Shown: one piece after another, positions 37,658 to 49,812 of the stretch
Position numbering within the stretch: position 1 is the stretch's first letter
How the letters are laid out: the number at the start of each line of letters is the position of its first letter
Source of the DNA: Parascedosporium putredinis
Taxonomy: Eukaryota; Ascomycota; Sordariomycetes; Microascales; Microascaceae
Reading direction: 5' to 3'
Assembly: GCA_949357655.1 (NCBI GenBank)
Contig: CASHTG010000016.1
Coordinates: 62,001-126,000, forward strand
Length of the DNA: 64,000 nt
Notes under the pieces: generated by a model
Databases searched by the model: none
Seen by the model: the letters and a program-made list of their open reading frames with translations, nothing else
What the model was told of the DNA's origin: nothing
Position numbers and translations under genes: made by a program

Positions 37658-38651
37658 ATGAAGTATATCCAGTCGCAGGAGCTCCTTGAAATCCCCGAGG
37701 GGGTAAGTGTCATCTTTTTTCTTTAATTCTCGATGTTTTTGGATTGCCCTTCCAGACGTTGCTCTCTCTGCGCCATCAGGCATCTGGCAGTTGTTGTAGA
37801 ATCTCTTCTCTAACATGGATTTTCCTGGAATAGTCAAGGTCAACATCAAGTCTAGGCTTGTCTCTGTCGAGGGTCCCCGAGGTACGCTTTCCCGAAATCG
37901 TTTTTCAATACCGAACCATCGAGCCGGAAAGTCGAGGCTTCGACCGCGAGAAGGAGAGATTAGAGAGCCATCACGTAGGGCTTGCTGACCGGAAGATTGA
38001 TCGTGTAGGAAAGCTTTCCAAGGACTTGAGCCACATCGCGGTCTCCTTCACCAAGCCCAAGCCCAACACCCTCGCCATTCTTATCCACCACGGCTCCAGG
38101 AAAAATGTTGCCGCTCTCCGAACCGTGAGGACGCTCCTTAACAACCTCATCATCGGTGTCACCAAGGGCTACCTCTACAAGCTCCGATACGTCTACGCCC
38201 ATTTCCCCATCAACATCAACCTCGAGAAGGACAAGGAGACTGGCTGCACCGAAGTGGAGATCAGGTACGGAAATCCGCAACGCGAGAATCTGAGGCGAAA
38301 TGCACCAACATTTCCCCAAGGTCTCGGGTATCAGTTACTAATATTTGACCAGGAACTTCATTGGCGAGAAAATCGTCCGCCGGGTGATCATGCGCCCTGG
38401 CGTCGATGTCGAAGTTTCCAAGGCTCAGAAGGATGAGCTTATCCTTAGCGGCAACTCCGTTGAGGATGTCTCCCAAAGCGCGGCGGATATCCAGCAGAGC
38501 TGCAAGGTTCGAAACAAGGATATCCGAAAGGTAAATAGAAATCAAAAACAACTGTATTGCCTCGAACATGTCTAATTTGCTAACTATAACCGCGAAACAG
38601 TTCCTTGACGGTATCTACGTGTCGGAGAAGAGCAATATCGTTACTGAGTAA
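37658..38651 (+). CDS. RPL9: 60S ribosomal protein L9 (uL6), five exons
   Basis: A protein of the large cytosolic ribosomal subunit near the sarcin-ricin loop. Exons are 37658-37702, 37834-37881, 38009-38264, 38353-38530 and 38601-38651. The protein starts MKYIQSQELLEIPEGV and shows the two uL6 domains, with LSHIAVSF, HHGSRKNVAALRTVRTLLNN and RPGVDVEVSKAQKDELILSG. The end is FLDGIYVSEKSNIVTE. The first exon-intron junction is out of phase by one base: the G-run at 37699-37703 needs a sixth G so that exon 1 ends in the first base of the Val codon. With it the gene has exactly 193 codons, the normal family length. The high intron number is usual for ribosomal protein genes of filamentous ascomycetes. 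Confidence 0.97.
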
Positions 38652-39662
38652 AAAGAAAAGCAAGGGATTCGGGCCACGGTTTGTTTCTTTTGCGGTTTTT
38701 GGGTCTCCAAGGAGTGAAGAGGGTTCCTCATTGCATTTTATGTAGCGAAAAAGGGGCTACAGAACACATAAACACCCAATGAAGACAACAATCTTTCATG
38801 AAAAGAGTCCATCCATGAGCTATGTCCCACAGCTTGTGAGTTGTTGGTCCACGAAATGGCTTATGTACTTTATGATAGAATTGGGGAAGGCCCTACGGCA
38901 TCCTTTGTCAGTGCTCACTCATGCTGTATGAAATGTCCTTCGTTAACTCGCAGACACTGCTCGGTTGCGGACGGGCTCTCGTTGAAGAGAGAACTAGCCA
39001 AGATGATGACCTTTCGGCCTTTGCAGATGCCCTCAACTGTGACTAATCATGCTGGTGAAGCAGATTGAGGGGAGCTGTTTATTCAAGTGGTTGGTGGTGG
39101 AGTGGGGCAAGCCGCCACACATATCAAGGATGGGTGGTCCACAAAAAATGAAGGGCTTGGTTTGGTTGCGAGGGAAATAGTTTGGTATTATTTTAGTGGA
39201 TCCATCTTTGATTCCAACTTACAAGTGTGCCATTCCAAGTTTCGAAGTCGTCAGTCTCATATGAACTTTGCTACTAGCACGCTACCATATCTCTATATCT
39301 CGACTGCTGTGCGGCGTATTCATCTCTTGGTATTATGCATTCTTCTTCTAAAAGCAAAGTGATCCTCATTCAAGCATCATAATGATCGGTTCATCCTCTG
39401 TCCTCCGAAACGCCGGCGCCATGAAATATGTAACATTTAAAAGAAAGGGAAAAAGAAAAAGAAAAGAGGAGAAAAAGACAAATGCTAAAGCTGGAGGAAT
39501 GGGAAACGTTGAGAGCGTTATGTACTATGTACGGGGCTGGGGGATATGGATTCCACAGCGGAATATATATGCTAGGTCGGATATCACTACCTTCGGCGAC
39601 CGGCTGTGTAAAGAAATAGGGAAAAGGGACTGAAGCCCAGTCATAGATTAAGCTTCCGCAGG
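38652..39662. other. Spacer between convergent RPL9 and membrane-protein genes
   Basis: About 1 kb without a supportable gene. An A/G-rich patch near 39438-39480 makes a Lys-rich open frame (39382-39633) that looks like a composition artefact. Confidence 0.5.
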
Positions 39663-40924
39663 TTAATGGGCGGAGCTTCTCCGGCTAGATCTCGCAGTCT
39701 GGCGAGTATTCTGGGTATAATGAGAGCGAGAAGTGCGCTGGGTGCGGTGTGATCTGTGGGAGCGACTACTGGGATGTTTGGAGCCTCCTCCAGAACTCGA
39801 GCTGCCTGCTATGGGTGTTAGTAATTTGCAGTTGGTATGGCGTGCTATCATGAAGACACTTACTTGGGCTTGAGTTGGAGTAGCTGTAGGTATAAGAGTC
39901 GGTATACATGGTTGGAGTCCTTCTCGAAGGTGGCTTCTTATCCTTCTTGATGTTGAGGAGAGCTAACAACGTGGCCGCTGCTGCTCCGATGCCCAGCCAT
40001 TTACCACCACTCGATTTCTTTTTCTCGTTGCGCCTTGGACTTGTGGAGCTGCCATACCAAGAGCTATGGGCATCCTTCTTGGTAAAATAGCTAGAGGGAG
40101 CGCGGCTGCTCCTGGTATAGTTGTCGTCGTACGCACCCTGAGCACGCTCCTTCTTCTTTTTCTTCCCGAATATAGCACCGAGAATACCTTTGGCAATGAG
40201 GCAGAAGCAGAGCAGGAAGAGCAAACCAATGCCAGCCAAGGTACCGATGACGATACCGGCAATGGCCCCAGGGCTAAGGCCAGAGCCGTCCCCTTCATCT
40301 TCCTGGTCTTGGCCAGAAGTAAAGCCCGTGGGGGACGGCGTTCCAGTACCGGTGACGCGGAAAGGGGCAGAGAAAAGCGTGGTAACTTGACCGTTGGTGG
40401 TGATGACAGTCGCGTATCCGCCACCGCCACCGCCGCCGCCAGCAGTGATACCGCCTGGCGGACCATTTTCATAGCCAGCCTTCGGTTTGCATTGGCCTTC
40501 CTCGGCGCATTCCTGCCACCAGTCGCAGCACACCCACCCGCACGTCGTCCAGTCGCTGCTCTGAGGCTTACAAGGGACAGACTTGTCAATAGGGTCGCCG
40601 CTACCGCGGGAACGTCGTGGGTGACGGTACTCGTAAAGGTGTTGGTTTCCGTCCAGGTCGTGGTATAAATCCCTGGCCACCAGCGCACATGGCGATGGCG
40701 CCTTGCGTCGTGCATACCGTGCCAGCCTCACAACAATACTGGTTGTCGGCACCGCAGTATTGGACGCAGGCGCGAGGCATAAGGTAAGAATAACCAGCAT
40801 CGTGGAGCTCGTCGCGGGGGTAGGGAACGGCTTGGGAGGGTTGGGCGGAGAGGGAGAGGAGCAGGGCAGTGAAGAGGAGCCCTGTCCTCCCTCGGGAGAT
40901 ATTCTTCATAGCGTGAAATCTCAA
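39663..40924 (-). CDS. Cysteine-rich single-pass membrane protein, function unknown
   Basis: The protein begins with a signal peptide (hydrophobic LLFTALLLSLSAQPSQA). Translation starts at 40924 or, more likely, at the second Met at 40909. An extracellular part follows with two cysteine-rich modules: CVQYCGADNQYCCEAGTVC and CGWVCCDWWQECAEEGQC. Between them is a Thr-rich stretch (TTTWTETNTFTSTV). A Gly-rich and Thr/Ser-rich stalk leads to one transmembrane helix (AIAGIVIGTLAGIGLLFLLC), then a basic, Ser/Tyr-rich cytosolic tail that ends RSSRRSSAH. An intron at 39809-39863 precedes the last exon. The reading frame shifts twice, near 40650-40690 and 40600-40640. The layout resembles a cell-surface receptor or wall-linked sensor, but no function is known to me; similar hypothetical proteins occur in other ascomycetes. 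Confidence 0.75.
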
Positions 40925-43888
40925 TGTGATCAGAAGTGAGGAGTGTCTATTTGCACATTCGTTTGAGTGGCGCGGGGACCTGATTTTCCTTCCCTTCTCA
41001 CGAGATTAGCACCTGAATGCCGTGATTTGTGCCACGGTTTCGTTCTACACGGCTCAAGGTGTGCGTGCAAACAAGCAGAGGGTTGCGCCGAGTTGCGGCG
41101 AAATTAGTCGGAGTTGGTGGTGCAAGCTCCAACCCGGCCGGCTCCTGCTTTCCGGTCTTTTCTTTTCTTTCCTGTTTCCAAGTCTTCGTCTTTTTCCTGC
41201 CGTCGGCTTGAACTGGCGGGGAGATTAATTGGTCGCCCTTGTGCAGGAGAATTTGGCGGGGTTCAAGAGCGAGAAGCTGGTGGGGAAGATTGTAGTGTAT
41301 CTCAGTCGAGTTTGGCCGGACTTATATGGGTAATGTATGGTCGCAGGCGAGAGCTGCTAGAGAGGGAAGGAATTCCGAAAAAGAGCAGTGTCGAAGGAGG
41401 GAACGGCGAAGAACAATGAAATGGCTCGTGATCTAGCAAAGGACCAGAAAAGGATTGAAGATTTCGTGTGTATGTGTGTGTGTGTGTGAAAAGAGAAGGA
41501 AAAAGAGAGAAGAAGTCTGGCTTACAAGTGGTGTGTGAGTGTGTTGATGCAGGTATTATAACAGGAAGCGGGCAGCGCATTGTGCATATGGAGTGCATCC
41601 TCGCCCACCCAGTGAATCGAGGGGGAAGGGCGGATTGTATGACTTGGACCAATGCGGTGCACGGCGTGCTGTTACCAACCCCCTTCTGAGACCACCACCA
41701 ACCTCGCCGTTTTTTTTTTTTTTGGCGGCCCCCTTCAACCCACTCTTGGCACCTACCCACATCAGAATAACAACATATGTCACTCTTAATTTTGTTTTCT
41801 TTTTCTTTTTCTTTCTTTCCCCTCGGCCGACCATCCAGGCCCATTTTGTCCAACCAGGATTAATCCTGCGCTAAATTTCGGGTCGGATTGCTTGGGCGGG
41901 CTTCAACTAACCTTGATTAAGTGCCAAAGGTGACCAGTGAACATTGAAAGTACCCGGGCTGCACCGTCATCACCACTCTGATCGTTGAATACGAACAAGG
42001 CCAGGATTAAGCGCTTTTTGCCCGGAAGGACTCTCTCGGCTTTGATTCGCCTAAACCCCTCCAACATGCTCCGAACCCATGGCGGGATTTATTCTTCCAC
42101 TGGTGGTGCATTTTCCAATGTCTGGCCCAGCCTTGAACGGAGCATGGGAGCGAGTAGACCACCAAATGCTTGAACAAACCCTCCACGTTGGGTTGAAATG
42201 TCCTCTCAGGTTGCTCAAATTGAGCCATATCAGAGCACAACCCTCGGGCTATAGTGCTCCTAAAGGTCGTTGGGCGCCCGCCGCTCTTGGTGACGAGTTT
42301 CCAAGTTGGGCGCGCATCGGCTTGAGCTGCAAGGTGAGGTGGTTCGTCTCCACTTGACGAGCTCTTCGGTTCCCCTTTCAGCTCCCCGGACCCCACACTA
42401 AAATGGCGGTGGGAATACTCTTGAGGCACCAGAGGAGTCAAGCTTGAACCTGGCAAACACGCCTTGAGCCCACCCCAGCGACAGTCCGTTGTCACCACCC
42501 GGAGTGATCAGCGGCCCGCTAATGGTCAATGGATCAATCCATCGATAGATTGACCCGTTTATCATTTGTTATGTAGCATGCCTACCTACCAGGGCGCAGC
42601 AAATATTTCACTGGCAGCTATGTAATTATTAACATGGGGGCAGCGAGGCGAATAGACTCCGTCAAGCCTACCAGCGTTTCTGTCACTCTCCAGGATGCTT
42701 TTGTGTGAAAGAGGAACCGCTAACAAAAATGCCGTCCTTTACGACGAGGGAACGGACAGAAATTTGAGCCTCATCTGCAACTTTAATGCAGGGCCCGGGC
42801 GAAAGAGAGACACTCCCGGGACGCCATTGCTGATAGCTGCAAGACACCCGGCAAGAAGAACAAGCTAAGACACAGGTCAATCACTCGCCAAGCAAGCTCT
42901 GCAAGAGGGGGAAAACGGAGCAAGAAAAAAGCCTAAATCGTACTCGTCGAGTCCAGACAATTCAAGCCTAGTAGAAACGAGAAGAGATGTGCGTGGAATT
43001 CTTTGATTGCCATCTGGAGAGGACACGAGATTGAGCAATAGTTAACCCTCATCATGCATGACGGACGGGGATATGGTGGCGGATGGACTGCTTATTGAAA
43101 CCTCGGGCGGGCACTGGTCAGTTACCAACCCAACTCACTCTGTATCAGAGACGAGGAAATCTTGGAGGAAACCTTGAAAAGCAGGTCAAAGATAGCAAAA
43201 TCTTTTGAGGTTGTCCTTATTTTTGCTTTGGACTCCGGCCTCAAAATTAAAAGCGGCACCGAGGCTTCCTCATAGATTTATGCTTGGAGGGGTTTTACCC
43301 TTCCGACTTCTAAATCCCACTCAAAGGGCACTCTAGTCCTCCTAGCTTTTAGTGAGTGATGGGGGATTTTGTTTTATTTTATTTTTGTTTCGAAGTCTGG
43401 TGTCCTACCTCGGAAAGTAACCGACACCAAGATCTATCTCTCCACAACCTCCCTTCGCGGAGCCGCGGAAAGCGCAAGGAGGAGATAAAGCCGTGCGGGC
43501 AGACCTAGCATACACTGGCGCACAGTGAGACCGTGCAGTCAGCCAACTTGCTCCCCTCCCCCAATCATTCTGCCTAGCTCAACCTACGCTGCTCAAGTTC
43601 CGACGTCACCCAAGCTCCCTGTCCATCCAACATCATCAATTTCTGCTTCAATCTTCCTTAGCCACCCTCAAAGCCAACAACCCCCTGGCTTGTCAACCAG
43701 GCGAGACGACGCTCTGTGCCTGCAGATTGTCGAACTCTTTCCCTTTCACCTTCTTTTTTGCAATTTATTCCTTAACAGTAGGCTCAAGCCAGCCTCGTCT
43801 TTGGGGCAGGAGAACCGTGCTCGTTATTTCCCGCTTATAAACCCCCACAGCCTCGCTGCGACCACCCTCGCAGACCCTTACCCTCGGA
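40925..43888. other. Gene-free region upstream of VMA13
   Basis: About 3 kb without a recognisable gene. It holds a GT microsatellite (41466-41488), T-runs near 41711-41722 and 41790-41820, and frames of up to 183 residues on the minus strand that are rich in low-complexity sequence. The last 400 bases are CT/CA-rich and probably contain the VMA13 leader and promoter. Confidence 0.5.
41466..41488. repeat. GT microsatellite
   Basis: An almost perfect TG dinucleotide run with one A interruption. Confidence 0.85.
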
Positions 43889-45598
43889 ATGGCCCTCGAG
43901 GCACCCACCTACCTGGCCTCGCTCCAGAACAACATCCGCCAACGCCCTATTCCCTGGGAGGGGGCTGTGCGATCTGGTTTAGTTACAGATGGCCAACTAG
44001 CCCTCATCCGCGCGATCGACCGCGCCAAGAAAATCGAGGAAAAGAAGGCGACCATCGAAAATGATCTCGCGAGCTACACAGCGCTTTTTGCCGGTAATCG
44101 GGCTGATTCGCGCGCCAGCGTCTTTGAGACGGCCGCAAAGCAACCAGCCATGGTGCAGTATCTTCTTGTCCTTCTTGGCGACATCGTAGAATGTGCGTTA
44201 TGATCGTGCCCCTCCCTTATTACCTCACCGTGCTCCGGCAGCCAACTTTGCCTGTCTTCCCCACCGAGGCCTTAATTTTCTCCCCCTTGCCTTCTTCGCA
44301 TCCTCTACTTCTCTCATCGCCGCTACCCTCCCCGCTAGGCTTGCTGAGACTTATTTTGCTTTTACTTCTAGACGCTCCAAGCTTGGCCAAGAGTTTGCTT
44401 CGTTCAGACGACCCGTATCATCCCTTCCGGCCACTCATCGGAAATTCTAAGACTCTCGACGACCCCATTCCACTTCTTACTGCAAAAGTTCTTACAAGCC
44501 TTATGGCTAGTGCTCGCGATGAATCTACCGCGACCCAACGTGCACTCCCCGAGGTGCTTACCTATCTTTCCGGTCTGATCACGAGCAACGACGCTTCAAA
44601 GCAGGACATTGCTGTCCAGCAGTTCTCTACCGTCCTATATTCCTACAAAACCCGCCGCCAATTCTGGGAGCAGCGAGATGAGACCGTCAAACCCCTGACT
44701 GATATCCTCCGAGCGGCTGCCGGAGTGGGGTCACAGAATACATCGAGTCTATGGAGTGGAAGCGCGAACATTCGATCTGGAGCAGACAGTCAACTAAGCG
44801 GCGGGGTTGGTCTACAGCTCCTCTATCATGTCCTTCTGGTCCTGTGGCAGCTTAGCTTCGAAGCTTCCAAAGTCGGCGATGCACTCGATGAGTAAGTAGA
44901 AATTTCTGCTTTAGCATCCCTAGTCCAAGGCGATCCCACGCATAGCCGAGCATACCAAGTCTAATACGCACATGAACTATAGCGAGTATGACATCGTTAT
45001 TTTATATACCCAGCTTCTTCGAGTCTCTCCCAAGGAGAAGACATCGCGTCTCATCATCGCCACTCTCTGGAACTTGCTTGAGAAGAATCAAACATCCCTT
45101 CTCCCTACAGCCGTCTTAGCTAGGCTTCCGAGTCTACTTGATAACCTCTCGGGCCGTCATTTTACTGACCCGGACCTCCTCGAGGATCTTGCGTTACTAC
45201 AGGAGCTTCTCGAGGAGTATACCCAGACCAAGACAACGTTTGATGAATATGTGGCAGAGGTTAATTCAGGACATCTTCGATGGTCTCCGCCTCACCGCAA
45301 CGCCATGTTCTGGGCTGAGAATGCACGGAAGATTCTCGAGCATGAGAATGGCGTGCTTCCTAAGCTAATGGAAATTATGGCTAAGCCATGGGACCAGGAC
45401 AAGGCTGTTCTTGCCATTGCATGCAGCGATATTGGCTGGCTCGTTAGGGAGGCACCCGAGAGGAGACATCAGCTGGAAAAATTGGGGTTGAAGAAGCGCG
45501 TCATGGAACTCATGGCTGAGGCGGATGAGAATGTAAGGTGGGAGAGCTTGCGGGCTCTGGGTGGGTGGCTAAAGTACAGCTTTGAGAGTAGCAAATAG
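43889..45598 (+). CDS. VMA13: V-type proton ATPase subunit H (VMA13), three exons
   Basis: A regulatory subunit of the V1 sector of the vacuolar proton pump, bridging V1 to Vo and controlling ATP hydrolysis. Exons are 43889-44192, 44372-44891 and 44983-45598, giving 480 codons (479 residues) with every phase in order and no frame break. The sequence shows the all-helical HEAT/armadillo fold, with the N-terminal YLASLQNNIRQRPIPWEGAV, a middle YKTRRQFWEQRDETVKPL, and the strongly conserved C-terminal SPPHRNAMFWAENARKI followed by ACSDIGWLVREAPERRHQ and ALGGWLKYSF. It is the only multi-exon gene here that reads cleanly, which makes it a useful control for the run-length errors elsewhere. Confidence 0.97.
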
Positions 45599-46550
45599 CC
45601 TAGAGGACTCCTGAGCTCAGAGTTATTGCACCGACCAATGACGCGTCAAAGGATTAGACTGAGATCCTAGGCCGAGGAGAGCTCAAGTCGCTTTCGGCGT
45701 TTGCTTATCGTTTCATGGGGTGCTCAAACGTCTACAGGCAAGCCCAGGGCTGTTCACCAACTCCCATCCCCGCCCTTTTTGGTCCTTCTTTTTCTTCTTT
45801 TTTTTTTTTTTGGTGTGATTTCACAACCCTCAAGAGGCGTGGAGGTCGTATGAGGGGAGCAGGGCGCACAAATGGCAGGAATCATCATCGTCTTGAGTTC
45901 AAGAGCTCAATGTTAATGAAATAATGTCGATGACATTTGCCCCCGTGAACAGCCTCACGCATCCTGTGGCTGGCGGGGGCGCTTGCCAGTAGCTAAATCG
46001 GTCTCACTTCAGCTTAATCAGATCTGACGAAGTGTTGTGCTATTTTCCCCCTCCCAATTCAAGTCAATTTCGCAATTCGACGTCGAGCTTGCACCGGCAA
46101 GTGTGCATGACCTATGCTGTAAGTAAGCGGCGGTTGGCCCACATCTATTAGGCTTGTCCCCCACCAATCGAAAGCTCGGCCCTTGTGATTCACCGACTCA
46201 AGCCGATCAATCCAGCGACTGGTTGTTATGGCTAGAACCGGAAGCTCGCACATCACACGGGTGGATCCGTTTAGTTGAGAGCCTCGCTCTCCCGAAGTAC
46301 TACCTTTCATCGAATTGAAGCTTTTGGTAAGCTCGGTGAACAAGAGCTTCAACCACGAAGAAACCGTGAGCACTATAGATATATCGAGGAAGTGCGGATT
46401 TTCGAGGATCTAACTCTTTTTTTCCCCTTACAATTTCCGTATGTTTGTTCCTTGAAGAATTTCCCTTTTCACAACCCACATTTCCTGGCTCACATCACAT
46501 CATCACCATCGTCAAATTACCTCGGCTCACAGGGCAATTCGTACAATAGC
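45599..46550. other. Spacer between VMA13 and GCV1
   Basis: No gene is seen. A long T-run (about 45798-45811) lies after VMA13, and the last 150 bases are pyrimidine/CA-rich, as expected for the GCV1 leader. Confidence 0.5.
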
Positions 46551-47868
46551 ATGGCGAAATTACGTACCGCCCTCTCCGCCACACGGCAGGCGACTGCTTT
46601 CAAGAGCCCGACTTGCAGAATCCTCCCGTCCGCCTCAGCTCGATGGGCATCGACCTCACCCTCGTCCTCCCAGGCGGTCAAGAAGACCCCGCTATATGAC
46701 CTGCACGTCGCACGGGGGCAAGATGGTGCCCTTTGCGGGCTATTCAATGCCCGTACAGTACTCGAGTCTCAGCGTGGGCGACTCCCATCATTTCACCCGG
46801 ACCAAAGCGAGCTTGTTTGACGTGAGTCACATGGTGCAGCACACGTTCAGCGGGCCGGCGGCGGCCGAGGCCCTCGAGCGGATGACGCCTGTAGACACAG
46901 GCGCTCTCGGGGAGATGCAATCAAGGCTAAGTGCCTTGTTATGGCCGGGGACCGGGGGCATAGTGGACGACTTGATGGTCACCCGGCTGCAGGGCGACAA
47001 TTTCTACGTCGTGTCCAACGCGGCGTGCCGGGACAAGGACCTTCAGTTCATTGGAGAGCAATTACAAGGCATGGGGATCTCCGCGAAGGATGTCTGGAAG
47101 GTAGAGGAGAACGTCGGGCTCCTGGCTCTTCAGGGGCCTGAGAGTGAGGGTATACTCCGAAACCTTATTGAAGGTAGCATTGATCTCGGAAATGTTTACT
47201 TTGGCACCTCTTTCTATGCCCAGCTTCGGTTGGCTGATGGCTCCAAGACGAGGGATCTCCTCATCAGCCGTGGGGGCTACACGGGCGAGGACGGGTTCGA
47301 GATCTCGCTCATCATCCCCGATGGCAAGGGCAACCTAGTACAGGAAGTCTCGGCCCTCGCCGAGGCCCTGCTCGAGGCTGCAGGCCCTGAGAGGCTCCAG
47401 CTCGCCGGTCTCGGTGCCCGAGATAGCCTCCGGCTCGAGGCGGGTATGTGCCTTTACGGCCATGACCTTGACGATTCAACGACCCCAGTGGAGGCGGGAC
47501 TTTCGTGGATTATCTCTCCGGACCGACGCAAGGCTGGTGGTTTCAACGGGGCTGAAGAGATCCTCCCCCAGCTCACCCCGAAATCCAAGGGTGGCAAAGG
47601 GGTTCAAAGGCGCCGCGTGGGATTGACAGTTAGCGGTGCCCCTGCTCGCGAGGGCGTTGAGATCCACAGCAAGGAAGGCGAAAAGATCGGCGTCATCACT
47701 AGCGGCTCTCCCAGCCCGACATTGGGCAAGAACATCGCGATGGGCTACATCAAGGATGGTCTCCACAAGGCGGGTACCGAGGTCGACGTTCTCGTGAGAG
47801 GAAAGAAGCGAGCTGCGGTAGTCACCAAGATGCCATTTGTGCCAGCTCAGTACTATAAGACGGGCTAA
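46551..47868 (+). CDS. GCV1: Aminomethyltransferase, glycine cleavage system T protein (GCV1)
   Basis: The mitochondrial T protein transfers the methylene carbon of glycine from the lipoyl H protein to tetrahydrofolate and releases ammonia. The first about 45 residues are Ser/Ala/Arg-rich and look like a mitochondrial presequence; the mature part starts at TPLYDLHV. Family motifs visible include GGKMVPFAGYSMPVQY, FDVSHM, GGIVDDLMVTR, ISRGGYTGEDGFEI and GARDSLRLEAGMCLYG. The C-terminal barrel contains RRVGLTVSG and the end IGVITSGSPSPTLGKNIAMGY. Length is about 438 residues, without introns. The only frame break is at the G-run 46714-46718, just before GGKM; two missing or one extra G would repair it. 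The start ATG at 46551 is in the presequence frame. Confidence 0.95.
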
Positions 47869-48883
47869 GAAGGACTTGGAAATGATGGACGATTCGTGAG
47901 ACGAGCTCGCCGCCCTGAGAGACCATGAAGGCATAGAGTATATATAGCTTTTTCATTTAGGGGCTTATGTTTGATGGATGTGGTTGGTGTTGAGAGGAGG
48001 CGGAGGTTAGTTACATTCGCAATGACCAGAGAAATTCACCATTTGATGGTTTTGTGGTAATTAGGGAGATCACACTAGAGAGAATCAACAGAATCAATTC
48101 AACCTGGCAGTAAAGGGCTACTCTACAACTATCGTTGCGCAGGAGGGGGAAGTATATTCAACGAATATGTCAACAGGCTAGCACAAACAGTATTTGCCGG
48201 TGAATTGAACCTCGCGTTTCGCCACTCAAGGCCTTCCTCAAGCTTTCACTACTCCCTGTCTCCCCTTAGAACGAGAGACAGGAATATAATGACAGCGCAA
48301 GGTAAAAGGACGAAAAGAATCGTTCATGTTGCCGTCACTACCATAGGGAGCCGTCAGGGCGAAAGCTATGACTACCTTCAAACGGACGGAATACAATACT
48401 ACTATAGCACCCTGATCAGAGGACGGTAGAAGAATTCTTCCACCGTCTTCCTCGCAAGAGAAGAGCTCGGCATGGAGCGGGAACAGTTCTCGGGCAAGGG
48501 TGCATATTTTTGAGAAGGAAAAAAAGAAGGAAAATATTGACACCAGTTTTTCTTGGGGAGTTTTGGCCCCGTTCGTCTGCGTTGATGACTAACGTTAATC
48601 GGGCTTGTGTTGATAGTCACCTCCCTCCCAACATCGACCCACTAGGGAGGAATTAAGAGGAGGAGGGCATGAGGAGAGAGCCCTTCACTGACTGGCCTAT
48701 ACCTCGAGCAACCTCAAAAATGCAATAGAACCTACGAGAAAGTAAGGTGAGGAGGGAGGGTAATAAAAATGAACCAAGTGCAATCAATCAAGTAGGGGAA
48801 GAGAAAGAAACCAGTCTCAGGCTAGCAGCAGGGATAGATAGCGATAGATAAGCATGAAGAGAAAAAAAAAAAGAATCGATGAA
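47869..48883. other. Spacer between GCV1 and the tRNA gene
   Basis: About 1 kb without a recognisable gene. Overlapping frames at 48205-48429 (+) and 48238-48543 (-) show no family features. Confidence 0.5.
48862..48872 (-). terminator. RNA polymerase III terminator of the tRNA gene
   Basis: An A-run on the + strand gives a T-run of 11 on the minus strand, starting 11 bases after the tRNA 3' end, the usual Pol III stop signal. Confidence 0.8.
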
Positions 48884-48964
48884 CTCCGATGCGGGAATCG
48901 AACCCCGGCCCCTGCGGTGCCTTTCAATGAAAGCGCAGTATACTAACCACTATACTACATCGGA
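48884..48964 (-). tRNA. tRNA-Glu (anticodon UUC) with a short intron
   Basis: On the minus strand a seven-base-pair acceptor stem (TCCGATG with CATCGGA) and a discriminator G enclose a full cloverleaf. The A box TAGTATAGTGG and the B box GGTTCGATTCC are present. The anticodon stem pairs CTGCG with CGCAG, and the loop reads CTTTCA then C with about ten extra bases (TTGAAAGGCA) inserted one base after the anticodon TTC, the standard place for a nuclear tRNA intron. The gene encodes no CCA. Confidence 0.93.
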
Positions 48965-49812
48965 TGTTACTTTGCCGTCTCTAATTTCATCTTATAAACC
49001 GTTCTTGAGAATGTGTGGGTCAGAGCGGTTGGAGCATTGAATGGGTCAGGAGTGACTCAGCAGGCCCTCCACCCCGCTGCCGCTACCGCTGCCGGGAGGT
49101 TTCCGGACACCTCCATCTCGAAAAAGCAAGGGACTTGAGTGACCATTGGAAGTCCGCAGTTCTCCGCTCTCCGATATTCAAGGCGGGCATCTCCCACCCC
49201 AACAATTGAGAAGCGGATTTTCCCTTTCGAGAATGCATCTCGAGGATTTCACAGATGTTGTGTAACCCTGTCCGCCCCCGGCTACCTCCTCACCACCGGT
49301 GCCCACAGAAAGCTCCGAATACACCAAGCCAGTCAGGGCTAGTGGCTCAATGATGGCTCCTTGCATTGGTCGAGAAGAAAACGGACTTCTTCGGCATATA
49401 CCATCCTTTCCCTTCACATTATTAATTCTAGTACCCCAAAAGGGAAGGAAAAAATTCAACCCGGTTGTCTACACCCGAAATCGAGAGATGCGGGTCCGTC
49501 AATGATGTGCTACAAGATGGAGGGGGGCAAGGGACTCCGCACTCGCTGGGCTCCGGGGAGGAGGAAACTCACCTCGCTCCTCTTGACCCTATTCGCCCGA
49601 GGCCTTCACGGTTATCCTCAAGACCCGGCGTTCGTTTCTTTCATCTTTTTACTTAACGTGCTGCTACTTCCCTAGTGCCTGTAATACTCAAATGTAATGA
49701 ACCCATCGCCGCATTTCAAACATATGAGGCCGCTGCCCAGCGAGTGATAGACTGTGTGACGCGGAGCACAAAATCCTCGTACCATTTCATCTACCCATGG
49801 TCACTTATCACG
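48965..49812. other. Spacer between the tRNA and the MFS transporter
   Basis: No gene is recognisable. The frame open from 49675 continues into the transporter, but its upstream part lacks family character, so the transporter start was placed at 49813. Confidence 0.5.

Noticed and set aside
40066..40668. A 200-residue + strand frame and a 250-residue minus frame (39963-40715) over the membrane-protein gene
   Set aside because: They are shadow frames of the GC-rich coding region; only the frame with the Cys modules and the membrane helix has protein features.
41302..41853. A 183-residue minus-strand frame upstream of VMA13
   Set aside because: It runs through GT and T-run microsatellite sequence, is dominated by low-complexity residues and has no splice or family support.
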